Assembly (NCBI RefSeq): GCF_017873565.1
Contig: NZ_JAGGKH010000013.1
Location: 88,187-152,186 of the forward strand
Origin: Lederbergia galactosidilytica
GTDB taxonomy: Bacteria > Bacillota > Bacilli > Bacillales > Bacillaceae_C
Direction: 5' to 3'
Length of the DNA: 64,000 nucleotides
Below are positions 37,032 through 47,131 of the stretch, in pieces. Below the pieces are notes generated by a model that was not told the DNA's origin, made no database searches, and saw only the letters and a program-made list of their open reading frames with translations. The stretch's first letter is position 1. Every line of letters begins with the position of its first letter. The translations under genes and the position numbers were made by a program.

Positions 37032-37715
37032 CTACTTCGTATAGTTTATTTGAACTTCCTCCATTACCTTCCTGCTATTCAATGTTAACAAGTAACTTAA
37101 AATGCTTGCGATAAATAAGAATAAAAAATCTGTCGTAATAAACATTAAAAATACGGCAATAATCAGAATCCCAATATTTCCAGTCGTTATTTTTATCTGC
37201 TTAAAGCTAAAATAAATAGATAACTTATATGTATCTCTTATCCTAAATTTATATTTAGCTGTAATAGGGAATACATAAAGGAGGACACCTATTAAGAAAC
37301 CAAGACCTACTAAAAAAACAATCGCCATTATTTGATTAAAAGTAGTATTCTCTTGATAAAAATATTGTAAATCCATAATAAGAATAAAGATTGCAGCAAG
37401 CAATGGTAACCAAACCTTTAACGTGTCTTTAAAGTTAAGTTTATACCCATAGAAAAAGTCTTTAGTAGGAGAAATTTCTCCCTCTTGAATTAATTTATCC
37501 ATTACAAAACATAATGCCGTAATAGCAGGTCCGGTTGGAATAAGAGCTATGAAAATAAGAATCATATTTGAAAAAACAGGTTCTAATGTCATGAAGGCAA
37601 TTAAAAAAATAAGATTGCATAAAATAAAGTAAATATTAGTTAATGCGAACCAATAAATATAATTGGAAATGACAAAGAAAATTCCTTGACCAAATGCTTT
37701 AGGTTGTTTATACAT
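37032..37715 (-). CDS. YesL-like membrane protein (DUF624)
   Basis: 227 residues from the ATG at 37715, which has AAAGGG nine bases ahead; longer starts at 37745 and 37724 lack a spaced RBS. Five or six hydrophobic segments are spread over the whole length (for example FVISNYIYWFALTNIYFI and ILIFIALIPTGPAITALCF). Family function is unknown. It follows the binding-protein gene of the fourth importer after a hairpin, and it is more diverged from the other two DUF624 proteins in the window than they are from each other. Confidence 0.82.
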   Translation of the reverse strand: MYKQPKAFGQGIFFVISNYIYWFALTNIYFILCNLIFLIAFMTLEPVFSNMILIFIALIPTGPAITALCFVMDKLIQEGEISPTKDFFYGYKLNFKDTLKVWLPLLAAIFILIMDLQYFYQENTTFNQIMAIVFLVGLGFLIGVLLYVFPITAKYKFRIRDTYKLSIYFSFKQIKITTGNIGILIIAVFLMFITTDFLFLFIASILSYLLTLNSRKVMEEVQINYTK

Positions 37716-37810
37716 GCGGTTCATCCCTTTACTATTTATTAGCAATGAAGGTTTTCCTTAGGAGTTTCCTTAAAAAGTAAGTTAGAGACCTCTGCACTAA
37801 GAAATAGGTA

Positions 37811-37850
37811 AACTACCTGCAATAAAACCATTTTTAATTGCAGGCAGTTT
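37811..37850. terminator. Hairpin between binding-protein and DUF624 genes
   Basis: AACTACCTGCAAT and ATTGCAGGCAGTT pair with one mismatch around a loop of about 14 bases. It lies 18 bases after the binding-protein stop. T-runs are short on both strands, so termination may be partial. Confidence 0.55.
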
Positions 37851-37867
37851 TCTCACATTAATTGTAT

Positions 37868-39499
37868 TTATTTTTCCTTTTTATATACCTCATTAGCCAA
37901 GTCAACATAATCGTTCATTCCCATATCCTCTAATTCTTTGAGGTAATCATCCCATTTTGCTAAATCACGATCACCTAAGATAAATTCATATGTTGCTGTA
38001 TCAACAAAATCTTTTAAAGGAGTGCTTAATAGTGTTGATCGCTCCAACTCCATTTCATCATATCGAATTGGCGGATCAGGTAAAATCAACTCTTTCGTTT
38101 CATGCATGGCTTCTTGGAATTCAATTTCTTCCTCACTAAACATCGAATGAAGAAGATCAGTTGTTCCACCATAGGCAAAGTTTCCTCCGGAGAAACCAAA
38201 ATCAGCATTCAACGCTTTCGTCCCATCTGGATTTAAACCAACGTAATTTACATCTTCTGTTAGAGTGCGCTTCCCATCAGCATCTTTTGTATATGTTTCT
38301 CCCTCAACTCCCCATTTCGCAAACTCTTGTCCTTCATCGCTATACCATAACCAGTCAATAAATTGGAGAATCGCTTCAAAGTTAGGATCATCCTTCACTT
38401 TTGAAGATAGCATAATCCCATTTTCTAATTTAGAGCCTCCCATTACTTGTCCCGCTGGTCCACCAGGAACGACAATTTTCTTGATCGCAAATTTATCTTT
38501 ACCAAGAATTTCATTCAGATCATTACGATAATCAACAACCGTTTGTGAATTTGTACCGATTACAAATGATTCCCCATTCACAAACTTTTTCTGAGCTTGT
38601 TCATCATCCTGTGTCACACTTTCTTTATCTAGTAATCCTTTATCGACAAGATCATGGAAATATGTCACCATTTCTTTGTAGCCGTCAGATGCTGGACCAA
38701 AAACGAACTCGTCCTTATCCTTATCAAAATTCAAAGCGGATCCCAGTCCCCATCCCGCCGAAGTTCCAAAACTAGTAGCTGCAAAGTTCAAGGTACTTTT
38801 AAATTCCCATCTATCTGAGAAAGGTGTAACATCAGGGTAAGCTTCTTTCATTTTTTCCAAAATAGTTTCTAATTCATCCCAAGTTGTTGGCATCTCAAGA
38901 TCTAACTCTTCCAAAATATCGGTACGAATAGCCAATGTATAGTCTGGCCAAACATCTTCATGGAGACCAGGTAACACATAATATTTCCCATCATCTTGGC
39001 GTAATGATTCAAGAAATGGTTCAATCTCCCACTTTTCTACTTTTTCTTTATAGTTAGGCATCAAATCCACATAATCACTAATTGGCAAAATCGTACCTGA
39101 AGAAACGAATGGTACTTCTTCACCGGGATATGTTTTTGGTATAATGATCGGTGCATCACCACTACTGATTAGTAAACTTCTCTTCTGAGCATAATCACTC
39201 ATAGGGACAATCGTCATATCTAAAGTAACATTTGTTCTTTTCTTAATTTCCTCAAATAAAAGCCAATCTTTTTTATATGGATAATTGGGATGATCACTAT
39301 ATAACATCGGAATAGTGATCTCCTCTTTCGCTTTAAATGTATCTCCTACAGCATAATTTTCCATAGCATTTTCACTTTCGGGTATGTCCGCTTTTTTACT
39401 ACCTTCTGTTTTTTCTGAATTATCACAGGCGGCTAGCAAAAAGCCAATGATAGATAAAAAAGATATTAGAACTAAGAACTTTTTAAACTTTTTCTCCAA
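37868..39499 (-). CDS. Extracellular sugar-binding lipoprotein, LplA-like
   Basis: 543 residues with a TTG start after GGGGGAG. Lipoprotein signal: basic MEKKFKKF, hydrophobic segment, LLAAC-DNSEK. LplA-type features: a long N-terminal lobe (MLYSDHPNYPYKKDW), DYTLAIRTDILEELDLEMPTTWDELE, FVIGTNSQTVV and a C-terminal YEFILGDRDLAKWDDYLKEL. It is the third gene of the fourth importer (permease, permease, binding protein). Ligand is unknown; from its position before the glucuronate genes, aldouronic acid (glucuronyl xylo-oligosaccharide) is a reasonable guess. Confidence 0.88.
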   Translation of the reverse strand: MEKKFKKFLVLISFLSIIGFLLAACDNSEKTEGSKKADIPESENAMENYAVGDTFKAKEEITIPMLYSDHPNYPYKKDWLLFEEIKKRTNVTLDMTIVPMSDYAQKRSLLISSGDAPIIIPKTYPGEEVPFVSSGTILPISDYVDLMPNYKEKVEKWEIEPFLESLRQDDGKYYVLPGLHEDVWPDYTLAIRTDILEELDLEMPTTWDELETILEKMKEAYPDVTPFSDRWEFKSTLNFAATSFGTSAGWGLGSALNFDKDKDEFVFGPASDGYKEMVTYFHDLVDKGLLDKESVTQDDEQAQKKFVNGESFVIGTNSQTVVDYRNDLNEILGKDKFAIKKIVVPGGPAGQVMGGSKLENGIMLSSKVKDDPNFEAILQFIDWLWYSDEGQEFAKWGVEGETYTKDADGKRTLTEDVNYVGLNPDGTKALNADFGFSGGNFAYGGTTDLLHSMFSEEEIEFQEAMHETKELILPDPPIRYDEMELERSTLLSTPLKDFVDTATYEFILGDRDLAKWDDYLKELEDMGMNDYVDLANEVYKKEK

Positions 39500-39673
39500 T
39501 TGATACTCCCCCTTTAGTCATAATAGACATTGGTAATCATGCAACTAGTAGTGAATATGATTTGGATCGATCCACCTCCTTAAAATGGATATAGGAGTAG
39601 CTAAATTCGAAAACTTCCTGTGATAACTTCAGTTTGACTTACTTTAATGAACTCCAGTAGTGACCAATCAATC

Positions 39674-40546
39674 CTACCCTTTCACAGAACCTAGCATGAC
39701 ACCTGAAACAAAATACTTTTGCACATACGGGTAGACACATAAAATTGGTAACACGGTTAGAACCATTGTGACCGCTTTAATATTGGATGATATTTGTGAA
39801 AGATCATCTGCACTTGTGGCCCCGACTGATCGTGTCGAATCTGCTCCTTTTATTAAGTTCCTTAAATAAATCTGGACAGGAAATAGATCTTTATCTTCTA
39901 GATAGATAAAAGCCGGGAACCAGGCATTCCAATTTCCCACAGAATAGAATAATGTCATTGTCGCTAGTACAGGTGCCGATAGAGGCAAAACGATTCTGAA
40001 CAAAGTTCCATATGTACTAGATCCGTCCATGATCGCGGCTTCTTCCAGTTCATCAGGGATGTTCTGGAAAAAAGTTTTCATGATCAACATATTAAAGACA
40101 CTAATCGCGCCTGGTATTACAATCGCCCACATCGTATTACCCATTCCAAGTGATTTGACTAATACGTAGTTGGGAATCAATCCACCGCCGAAGAACATTG
40201 TAAATACAGCAAACATCGTAAAAAATTCTCTGCCTAATAGCCGTTTCTTCGATAAAGCATAAGCAAACATCGTTGTCATAATCATTTGAATGATTGTCCC
40301 AACTACTGTATAAACAACCGTGTTTTTATAATTAATCCAGAACATACTGTCTTTCACAATAATTTTATATGTGTCGATGTTAAACCCTTTCGGCCATATA
40401 TTCACTTTTCCAGAAGTAATAAAAGATTCAGAGCTAAATGATTGAGCGACGATATTTAGAAAAGGGTAAAAGGTTAAAGCAACAATCAGTATTAAAACAG
40501 TCACATTAAATACTCTAAAAGCTTTATATTGTATAGATTCTCGCAA
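39674..40546 (-). CDS. Carbohydrate ABC transporter permease, LplC-like
   Basis: 290 residues, TTG start after GAGGGGG. Six membrane segments. EAA loop: EEAAIMDGSSTYGTLFRIVLPLSAP, ending QKYFVSGVMLGSVKG. It lies 15 bases after the LplB-like permease and 174 bases before the binding-protein gene; the latter gap shows no clear terminator. Confidence 0.9.
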   Translation of the reverse strand: MRESIQYKAFRVFNVTVLILIVALTFYPFLNIVAQSFSSESFITSGKVNIWPKGFNIDTYKIIVKDSMFWINYKNTVVYTVVGTIIQMIMTTMFAYALSKKRLLGREFFTMFAVFTMFFGGGLIPNYVLVKSLGMGNTMWAIVIPGAISVFNMLIMKTFFQNIPDELEEAAIMDGSSTYGTLFRIVLPLSAPVLATMTLFYSVGNWNAWFPAFIYLEDKDLFPVQIYLRNLIKGADSTRSVGATSADDLSQISSNIKAVTMVLTVLPILCVYPYVQKYFVSGVMLGSVKG

Positions 40547-40561
40547 GATTCTTCCCCCTCC

Positions 40562-41521
40562 TTACCACAAACTACTATCCGTAAGTCTTCTGGAAATATA
40601 GTTAGCAGAAAAAACCAAAATAAGTCCGATAATCCCTTCAAATAAACCAATCGCTGTAGCATAGCTAAAATTACTAGATTCTAATCCTACTCGATAAACA
40701 TATGTAGCAATAACATCAGATGTTTTGTAGTTCAAAGGATTATATAAGAGTAATATTTTTTCAAAACCAACGGCTAATAGATTTCCTATATTTAAAATTA
40801 ATAATGTAATAATAGTTGGGAGAATACCGGGAATCGTAATATGGATCGTCTGTTTCCAACGATTCGCCCCATCGATCTTTGCTGCTTCATATAATTCATT
40901 ATTAATACCAGTCAGGGCAGCAAGATAAAGGATCGCTCCCCAACCAAGCCCTTGCCAAATTTCCGAACCGATATAAATCGTTCTAAACCATTCGGGTTTC
41001 TGAATAAAACTAATCCGATTTCCAGTAAAAAACTCGACAATATTATTGATTGATCCATTGACAGCTACCAATTCCAAAATCATTCCTGATACAATGACGA
41101 TTGAAAAGAAGTGAGGTAAATAGGAAGCTGTTTGTACAAACCGTTTAAATTTCATCGATTTTAGCTCATTTAATAATAGAGCGAAAATAATTGGAGCTGG
41201 GAAAGTAATAATTAAGGTTAAAGTACTCAAAATAAGTGTGTTTTTAAAAACTTTATAAAAAGTCGGATCCGCTATAAACATTTTTATATAGTGCAAACCC
41301 ACCCATTGCTCACCAAATATACTTCCTCCTGGGACAAATTTCCGAAAAGCAATAATATTGCCGGCCATTGGGCCATATTTAAAAATAACCAGATAAAGAA
41401 TGGGAAGTACTAATAAAGAATAGAGTTGCCAATCTTTTTTTATAGCCCTTAATACTATTGTAGTTTTGGATGTTTTCTTCACATATACATCCGCTTTAGA
41501 CTTTCTAGCTATTTGTTGCAC
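40562..41521 (-). CDS. Carbohydrate ABC transporter permease, LplB-like
   Basis: 319 residues from a GTG at 41521, six bases after GGGGGA; another GTG two codons earlier is also open but too close to the RBS. Basic N-terminus, six membrane segments, EAA loop YEAAKIDGANRWKQTIHITIPGILP, and the ending YISRRLTDSSLW. It is the first gene of the fourth importer. Two cre-like sites and an operator-like palindrome lie within 200 bases upstream. Confidence 0.9.
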   Translation of the reverse strand: MQQIARKSKADVYVKKTSKTTIVLRAIKKDWQLYSLLVLPILYLVIFKYGPMAGNIIAFRKFVPGGSIFGEQWVGLHYIKMFIADPTFYKVFKNTLILSTLTLIITFPAPIIFALLLNELKSMKFKRFVQTASYLPHFFSIVIVSGMILELVAVNGSINNIVEFFTGNRISFIQKPEWFRTIYIGSEIWQGLGWGAILYLAALTGINNELYEAAKIDGANRWKQTIHITIPGILPTIITLLILNIGNLLAVGFEKILLLYNPLNYKTSDVIATYVYRVGLESSNFSYATAIGLFEGIIGLILVFSANYISRRLTDSSLW

Positions 41522-41562
41522 AAACACTCCCCCTTAGAAAACCTATAAGATCCATCAGTCTA

Positions 41563-41596
41563 ATTAAACGCTTCCAAATTGTAATAACGCTTACAA
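41563..41596 (-). promoter_or_regulatory. Two adjacent cre-like sites
   Basis: On the minus strand TTGGAAGCGTTTAAT (41577-41563) and TTGTAAGCGTTATTA (41596-41582) each keep the AAGCGTT core of cre sites. They are 42-75 bases upstream of the importer start. Confidence 0.45.
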
Positions 41597-41703
41597 AATT
41601 AACATAGTTTGTCCATTGGATAATCAAACTTATTACTTTGAAACAACTTGGTGATCAAAGTTTAATAACAAGTTTTGAGCATTTTCCTCAATTCCTAAAC
41701 TAT

Positions 41704-41723
41704 CTAACCTACTAGTATGTTAG
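41704..41723. promoter_or_regulatory. Palindromic operator candidate
   Basis: CTAACCTACTAGTATGTTAG is an inverted repeat (CTAAC-N-TACTAGTA-N-GTTAG). Its TACTAGTA centre is shared with the motif upstream of the GntR regulator gene. It lies about 185 bases before the fourth importer. Confidence 0.45.
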
Positions 41724-41870
41724 TTTAATTATATAATAACTTTGATTGTTGAAATAAGCAATACCCTTTCACAGTACTTCTACTCTTTTTTACATTTTTC
41801 TATGGAAAAGGGGCATAGCTACGCTAAAGTATTTTTATTCATCACATCATGAGTAAAAAGCTAGAAAGCA

Positions 41871-41908
41871 CACTTCGGTTTCATTCATTCATTCATGAAA
41901 CCGAAGTG
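41871..41908. repeat. Perfect 14-base inverted repeat
   Basis: CACTTCGGTTTCAT and ATGAAACCGAAGTG flank a ten-base loop made of TCAT repeats. There is no T-run, and no gene ends nearby. Confidence 0.5.
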
Positions 41909-42032
41909 GTTTCGCTCACACCGCCTTATATACAAGGGTACTTACTTCATACTTTTCCAAGCCTAGGTTGTGAGCATCCTTTCATGAATATTTTCTGTTA
42001 TGTTTAGCTACTAAAGCTTTTATAAAACATTG

Positions 42033-42065
42033 CCTAGGAGCTTGGAAATATATATCGCTCCTAGG
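42033..42065. repeat. Nine-base inverted repeat
   Basis: CCTAGGAGC and GCTCCTAGG flank a 15-base AT-rich loop. Function is not known. Confidence 0.4.
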
Positions 42066-42189
42066 TGAGTTATTAGTACCTTTCACAAATAACATTTAAA
42101 ACGCTAACCGGACATTGACTGTGAAAACAAAATTCATAGTCACTAGAATCCATTTCATATAGAGATTTTAGCATTTAAATCCGAACAAC

Positions 42190-42336
42190 GTTGATTTACG
42201 CTTCAGGTGGACGATTTCCGGGGGGCGTGCGGTGATCTTCCTCGTCGCATATTACAGCATATTACTCCCGCGGGATCTCACCTGTCGCACTAATACACTA
42301 ATCCCCAAGGAGTCGCCACCTTCCGCTCCAATCAAC
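42190..42336 (-). repeat. GC-rich intergenic repeat (GTTGATT...AATCAAC), copy 2
   Basis: Read on the minus strand it starts GTTGATTGGAGCGGAAGG, contains TGGCGACTCC and ends AAGCGTAAATCAAC, matching the ends of the copy at 27186-27312. The centre is diverged. Confidence 0.7.
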
Positions 42337-42612
42337 AAAGTTAAGGAAATAGATGGACTAACCATTCAATCTCCTCTAACAATAACGTTCGTGTATTGAT
42401 CATTAATAAGCAATGATGAAATGGACTCACTAAACTAGAAATTCACCAAAAATATAGATTATGAATAACCCATCCTTTTGTTCTGTTCGTGATCTTAAAT
42501 AAACAGACATCCTTCTTTCTCTTAACCATAAGAAAAAAGGTAGCCTTGAATGGTTTAAATTCACTACTTCCACTTTCTGTCAAATACGTTTCTAAAAATC
42601 TCCTAAATTCGC

Positions 42613-43461
42613 TTACACCCCTGAATAAGCCATAAATCCACCATCAACTGGGATACAAACTCCTGTGACAAATCCACTCGCTTCCTTATCTACTAACCAT
42701 AATAACGTTCCTAATAAATCCTCTGGAATTCCTAACTTTCTCATAGGCGTATGGGCAACTATCTTTTCCATTCTTGGTGTTGGCGAGCCATCCTCATTCG
42801 TAAGCAAGGAACGATTTTGATCAGTTAAAAAGAAACCGGGTGCAATGGCGTTAACACGAATATTTGCTGATGCCATATGAACAGATAACCATTGTGTGAA
42901 ATTGTTGATAGCCGCTTTTGCTGCACTGTATGCCGGAACTTTTGTCATTGGACTTGGCGCACTCATTGATGAAATATTAATAATCGAACCTTGATTTTCG
43001 ATCATCCGCTTCGAGAAAATTTGTGTAGGAATCAATGTACCGATAAAATTTAGATTAAAAACAGATTCAAATCCCTCCGTAGATAAATCAAAAAATGATT
43101 GAGTATCCGTGTCATCTATATCTGCTAAATGGAAGGTTTCATTTGTTGTACTTGCCTGTGGATGATTGCCACCTGCACCATTAATTAAAATCTCACACTT
43201 CCCATACTTTTCAAATACTAGTTTATCTGCTTTTTTAACACTTTCCTTATCTAATACATCACATTGTACCGGAATTGCTTCTCCTCCCGCTTCTTTGATC
43301 TCGTCAGTCACTTTTACAGCTTTTTCATACGTACGATTTAATATTGCCACTTTCATCCCTTGTCTGGCGAGTTCTCTCGCCATACAACCACATAATATTC
43401 CACCGCCCCCAGTTACGACGGCTACTTTTCCTGCTAAATTTGGATTCTGTACTAACAACAT
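42613..43461 (-). CDS. SDR-family D-fructuronate (mannonate) oxidoreductase
   Basis: 282 residues of the short-chain dehydrogenase fold. Cofactor motif [18 protein letters not shown] near residue 17, NGAGG near 95, and catalytic Ser-Tyr-Lys ([20 protein letters not shown]). C-terminal [21 protein letters not shown] enzymes of this type reduce fructuronate to mannonate in Bacilli in place of the longer UxuB. It is on the same strand as mannonate dehydratase, 243 bases apart. RBS AAAGGAG precedes the ATG. The substrate assignment is from context with uxuA and aguA and family similarity. Confidence 0.82.
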   Translation of the reverse strand: MLLVQNPNLAGKVAVVTGGGGILCGCMARELARQGMKVAILNRTYEKAVKVTDEIKEAGGEAIPVQCDVLDKESVKKADKLVFEKYGKCEILINGAGGNHPQASTTNETFHLADIDDTDTQSFFDLSTEGFESVFNLNFIGTLIPTQIFSKRMIENQGSIINISSMSAPSPMTKVPAYSAAKAAINNFTQWLSVHMASANIRVNAIAPGFFLTDQNRSLLTNEDGSPTPRMEKIVAHTPMRKLGIPEDLLGTLLWLVDKEASGFVTGVCIPVDGGFMAYSGV

Positions 43462-43704
43462 GCATTCTCCTTTCTTTTTTATATTTTTATCAAATACTTT
43501 AGATCAGTTATCATCGTAGTGGAATAAATATTTGCTTTCATAGACAAGTTGTAAGCCAAGTGAACAAATTATTCCATACAAAAGCCTTCCCGCAAGAAGT
43601 GAAGAGTTTATCTTCGATCTTTCAATGCATCTTATAGGTAGCATGCTTTTTATTTTTCCAACGTGCTTTTACCTAACAAAGAGAAAAGCTCATAGAGTAG
43701 ATGA

Positions 43705-44802
43705 TTAAATCGTTTTCGTATTAATGCTGGAATTTGCTTCCTTTTTTATAGCTTCTAAAGAGTCCCAGATTCCCCAAAGATACATGATCCCTAATGCGCG
43801 ATCATATAAACCATACCCAGGCCGACATTTTTCATCCCAAATATGCCGACCATGATCTGGACGCGCATAACCATTAAATCCACAGTCATGATAAGCTTTG
43901 ACAATCTCGTACAGATTAAGAGATCCATCTTGACTGCGATGAGATGTTTCAATAAAATCGCCATTTTCATAGATTTTTAAATTTCTAATATGGGCAAAAG
44001 GAATACGATCATGAAATTCTCTTATCATAGCAGGGATATCATTTTGGTGATTCGCTCCCAATGATCCACTACATAAAGTAATACCATTATAAGGACTATC
44101 AACAAGCTTAAGAAGTCTACGAATATTTTCCCGTGAGATCATTAATCGTGGCAACTCAAATATCTCCCATGGCGGATCATCTGGATGAAGGGCCATTTTA
44201 ATATCGTATTCCTCTGCTACTGGAATGATTTGTTCTAAAAAGTACTTTAAGTTATCCCATAGTTGCTCTGTTGACACATTGCTATAAGCAATAAAAAGCT
44301 TTTTTAACGATTTTAGTCGTTCTGGTTCCCAACCCGGCATCGTGAAATCTGGGGTATGGGCGATTTTCTCTACTAATTCTAATGGATCCATTCCATCCAC
44401 TTTCGACTTTTCGTAAAATAAGGCGGTTGAACCATCTTCCAACGGTTTAAATAAATCGGTTCTGACCCAATCAAATACAGGCATAAAATTATAGCAAATG
44501 ACTTTTACACCAATTTTGGCCAAATTTCTCATCGTTTGCTTATAATTTTCAATATACGTATCTCTAGAAGGGAGGCCAAGCTTAATATCATCATGAATAT
44601 TAACACTTTCCACGACTTCTAAATGAAACCCATATTCATCTGCTTGTTGTTTTACTTCAAGAATACGGTCTACTGGCCACGCTTCACCTGCTGGTATATC
44701 ATGGAGCGCCCAAACAAGCCCTTCCACTCCAGGAATTTGTTTAATATGACGTAAACTTACTCCATCATTCCCTTTTCCAAACCACCGAAATACCATCCTC
44801 AC
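43705..44802 (-). CDS. uxuA: Mannonate dehydratase
   Basis: 365 residues, close to the usual length. It removes water from D-mannonate to give 2-keto-3-deoxygluconate. Seen: MVFRWFGKGNDGVSL at the N-terminus, ALHDIPAGEAW, GVKVICYNFMPVFDW, MALHPDDPPW (metal-binding His), CSGSLGANHQND, HIRNLK, and a C-terminal GYARPDHGRHIW with metal ligands. The GTG start follows GGGGG by 8 bases. Together with the SDR gene downstream and kdgK/kdgA at 9-11 kb it makes the lower hexuronate pathway. Confidence 0.93.
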   Translation of the reverse strand: MRMVFRWFGKGNDGVSLRHIKQIPGVEGLVWALHDIPAGEAWPVDRILEVKQQADEYGFHLEVVESVNIHDDIKLGLPSRDTYIENYKQTMRNLAKIGVKVICYNFMPVFDWVRTDLFKPLEDGSTALFYEKSKVDGMDPLELVEKIAHTPDFTMPGWEPERLKSLKKLFIAYSNVSTEQLWDNLKYFLEQIIPVAEEYDIKMALHPDDPPWEIFELPRLMISRENIRRLLKLVDSPYNGITLCSGSLGANHQNDIPAMIREFHDRIPFAHIRNLKIYENGDFIETSHRSQDGSLNLYEIVKAYHDCGFNGYARPDHGRHIWDEKCRPGYGLYDRALGIMYLWGIWDSLEAIKKEANSSINTKTI

Positions 44803-44969
44803 GCATTATTCCCCCAATTGAAGTCATAAACTATAGTTTGAAACCTTAATCGTAGGTATTGACTTCAATGCCCTACGATTGTCATCTTGAAAATATCGGG
44901 CAAGCGACAATTGTTAAGTCACTCACTGCTGGTGATTTTCATTCTTGTCTTTTAAGGTAAATAAAACTA

Positions 44970-47057
44970 CTAATAAATTGCTCTATTTTCCTCATCTGCA
45001 ATCCCAGATTTACGGTAAAAATATGTATTTACCTGGTCACGCCATTCTTTCGCATTCTTCAATTGTAGCTGTAAACGATTTGAAACATTTGTAAATCGTT
45101 CCTCGTCTATCTTGCCTTGTAACTGGCTCCACTTTTCAATTAGCCCTTCCACTTGTGCTACCCCTTTAAAATGGGTGTCATAAATGTGTTGAATCACTGT
45201 TTTTCCAGACTTTAATCTATGCGTATAAGGGACATGGTGAAAAAATAGTAGTAATTCATCTGGACAAGATTCTAAAGCATTATACATTTCCTTATTAGGT
45301 GAGAAATATTGGCCAGCATACCCAGTACCTGTTTCAAGCGTACGATCGACCCCAATCCCATCTCGATCTGCAAAATGATAGGTTCCCCAAACAGAGTATT
45401 CATACCCATCAATACTCGGGCCATAATGATGGTGTGGGTTGACCATCCAACCTACTCCTAAAGGAGCTGTATAATTTTCATATATCGACCAAGAATCTAA
45501 TAGCATCTGTTTAATTTGTTCTATTAAAAAGGAATCATGCCCAAAAGTCACCCGAATCCATTCCTCTGCTAGTTCTTCCGAGGTAAGCTCTGGATTCCAA
45601 ATAAGGCGTCCATATCCATATAAATTAGCTTGCGCTAATGTATGTCCAGTCCAGTTTGCATCATCACCAATATTTGATACAGCACATATCCCACTAAATT
45701 TAGCATTATACAAAGAACCATCCACTATTTTTTTTATAGCTGATCCTTGCCCATGGGCATAAGTATCAAACTCAAGCACTTCTTTCCATAATGGCACAAG
45801 AAAACATAAATCTTTCTGTTGCCCTGTATATTCTTGGGCAACTTGAAACTCCATCATTTGATTTGTCTTTTCAAGCGCCCCAAACAATGGTGAAACTGGT
45901 TCACGCACCTGAAAATCCATCGGACCATTTTTCACCTGTAAAATCACATTATCGAGAAACTGACCATCTAAAGGCTTAAAATGGTCATAAGCAGCACGTG
46001 CTCGATCTGTAGAACGATCACGCCAATCTTGCAGGCAATTATAGACAAAACATCTCCATATCACGATCCCACCGAATGGTTTAAGAGCTTGCGCTAAAAC
46101 ATTGGCACCATCAGCATGATCGCGTCCATATGAAAAAGGACCAGGTCGATGTTCTGAATCCGCTTTAACAACAAATCCACCAAAATCAGGTATGTAGCCA
46201 AAAATCTCCCCTGCTTTGTTTTTCCACCATTTTTTAACTTCATTATCTAACGGATCAGCTGTAGATAAGCCACCAATTTCTATTGGACTCGCAAAATTGA
46301 TACTTAAGAAAGTCTTAATACCATAAGCACGGAAAATATCGGCGATTTTCGCAACATCCGCCAAAAATTCATGCGTAATTAATTTCGTTTCTACCTTCCA
46401 AACATTCACATTGTTAATCGAAATTGCATTAATCCCTACAGAAGAAAGAAGTCTTGCATAATCTCTTATTCGCTTATGATTTTGAGTAATTTTATTATGA
46501 TCATAAAAAATTGACTGACCTGAATAACCGCGCTCAACACTGGCATCAATATTATCCCATTGATTAAGCATTCTAATTTGATTTTTGGGGGATTCAATAA
46601 ACTCTAGTTGATTAAGTGATTCTCTGAGTTGAAGCAAACGCAATAGATGATGGACCGCATAAAGAACTCCTTTATCAGATTTCCCAATCAGAAGTAGCGT
46701 TTCTTTCTCTTTCTTTTTAATTGTCTTAATAAGATATCCTTCTTCATTTATTTTCTGGAACAATTGGCTATCCAGGCCATACTCCTGTAAATGAAGCTGT
46801 TCATATGTTCCCATTATGATAGAAGCTTCCATCGCTTCATCTTTATAAATAATCGGCTCTATATCTAACATGGATCGTAGTCCATTCTTTAATTCCTTCA
46901 GGGCAGAATGTAAAATGACAGATTCACCCTTCACCGCAACTTCCTGACAGAATTTCCGATAATCTTCACACAAATTACGATCATTAATCCTGTCATATTG
47001 GAGCCAACAGGCATAACTTTTTTCCATTTTTATCGATTCTTTCAAATCCAGTTCCAT
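44970..47057 (-). CDS. aguA: GH67 alpha-glucuronidase
   Basis: 695 residues from the ATG at 47057, which follows GGAGGAGAG by 6 bases; an upstream in-frame ATG at 47108 lacks an RBS. The length and motifs are those of bacterial GH67 Agu[21 protein letters not shown] (acid Glu), [30 protein letters not shown] (catalytic carboxylates), [12 protein letters not shown] and [22 protein letters not shown]. It is cytoplasmic and cleaves (4-O-methyl)glucuronic acid from the non-reducing end of short xylo-oligosaccharides. It is followed by uxuA and the SDR gene and preceded by the GntR gene, so the released glucuronate can be degraded. Confidence 0.95.
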   Translation of the reverse strand: MELDLKESIKMEKSYACWLQYDRINDRNLCEDYRKFCQEVAVKGESVILHSALKELKNGLRSMLDIEPIIYKDEAMEASIIMGTYEQLHLQEYGLDSQLFQKINEEGYLIKTIKKKEKETLLLIGKSDKGVLYAVHHLLRLLQLRESLNQLEFIESPKNQIRMLNQWDNIDASVERGYSGQSIFYDHNKITQNHKRIRDYARLLSSVGINAISINNVNVWKVETKLITHEFLADVAKIADIFRAYGIKTFLSINFASPIEIGGLSTADPLDNEVKKWWKNKAGEIFGYIPDFGGFVVKADSEHRPGPFSYGRDHADGANVLAQALKPFGGIVIWRCFVYNCLQDWRDRSTDRARAAYDHFKPLDGQFLDNVILQVKNGPMDFQVREPVSPLFGALEKTNQMMEFQVAQEYTGQQKDLCFLVPLWKEVLEFDTYAHGQGSAIKKIVDGSLYNAKFSGICAVSNIGDDANWTGHTLAQANLYGYGRLIWNPELTSEELAEEWIRVTFGHDSFLIEQIKQMLLDSWSIYENYTAPLGVGWMVNPHHHYGPSIDGYEYSVWGTYHFADRDGIGVDRTLETGTGYAGQYFSPNKEMYNALESCPDELLLFFHHVPYTHRLKSGKTVIQHIYDTHFKGVAQVEGLIEKWSQLQGKIDEERFTNVSNRLQLQLKNAKEWRDQVNTYFYRKSGIADEENRAIY

Positions 47058-47131
47058 CACTATCTCTCCTCCATCTCTCCTTGATAACGATTTCATTTTA
47101 GTTATCAAATGATACGCTATCCGGTTAATTC

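Larger units (their letters stand above)
41522..42612. other. Long noncoding region (about 1.1 kb) upstream of fourth importer
   Basis: No frame with an RBS is seen on either strand. Contents: cre-like sites (41563, 41582), palindromic operator candidate (41704), hairpins at 41871-41908 and 42033-42065, and a reversed GC-rich repeat (42190-42336). The remainder is AT-rich. Confidence 0.6.

Noticed and set aside
41871..41908. Hairpin as a rho-independent terminator
   Set aside because: No T-run follows on either strand and no gene ends close by.
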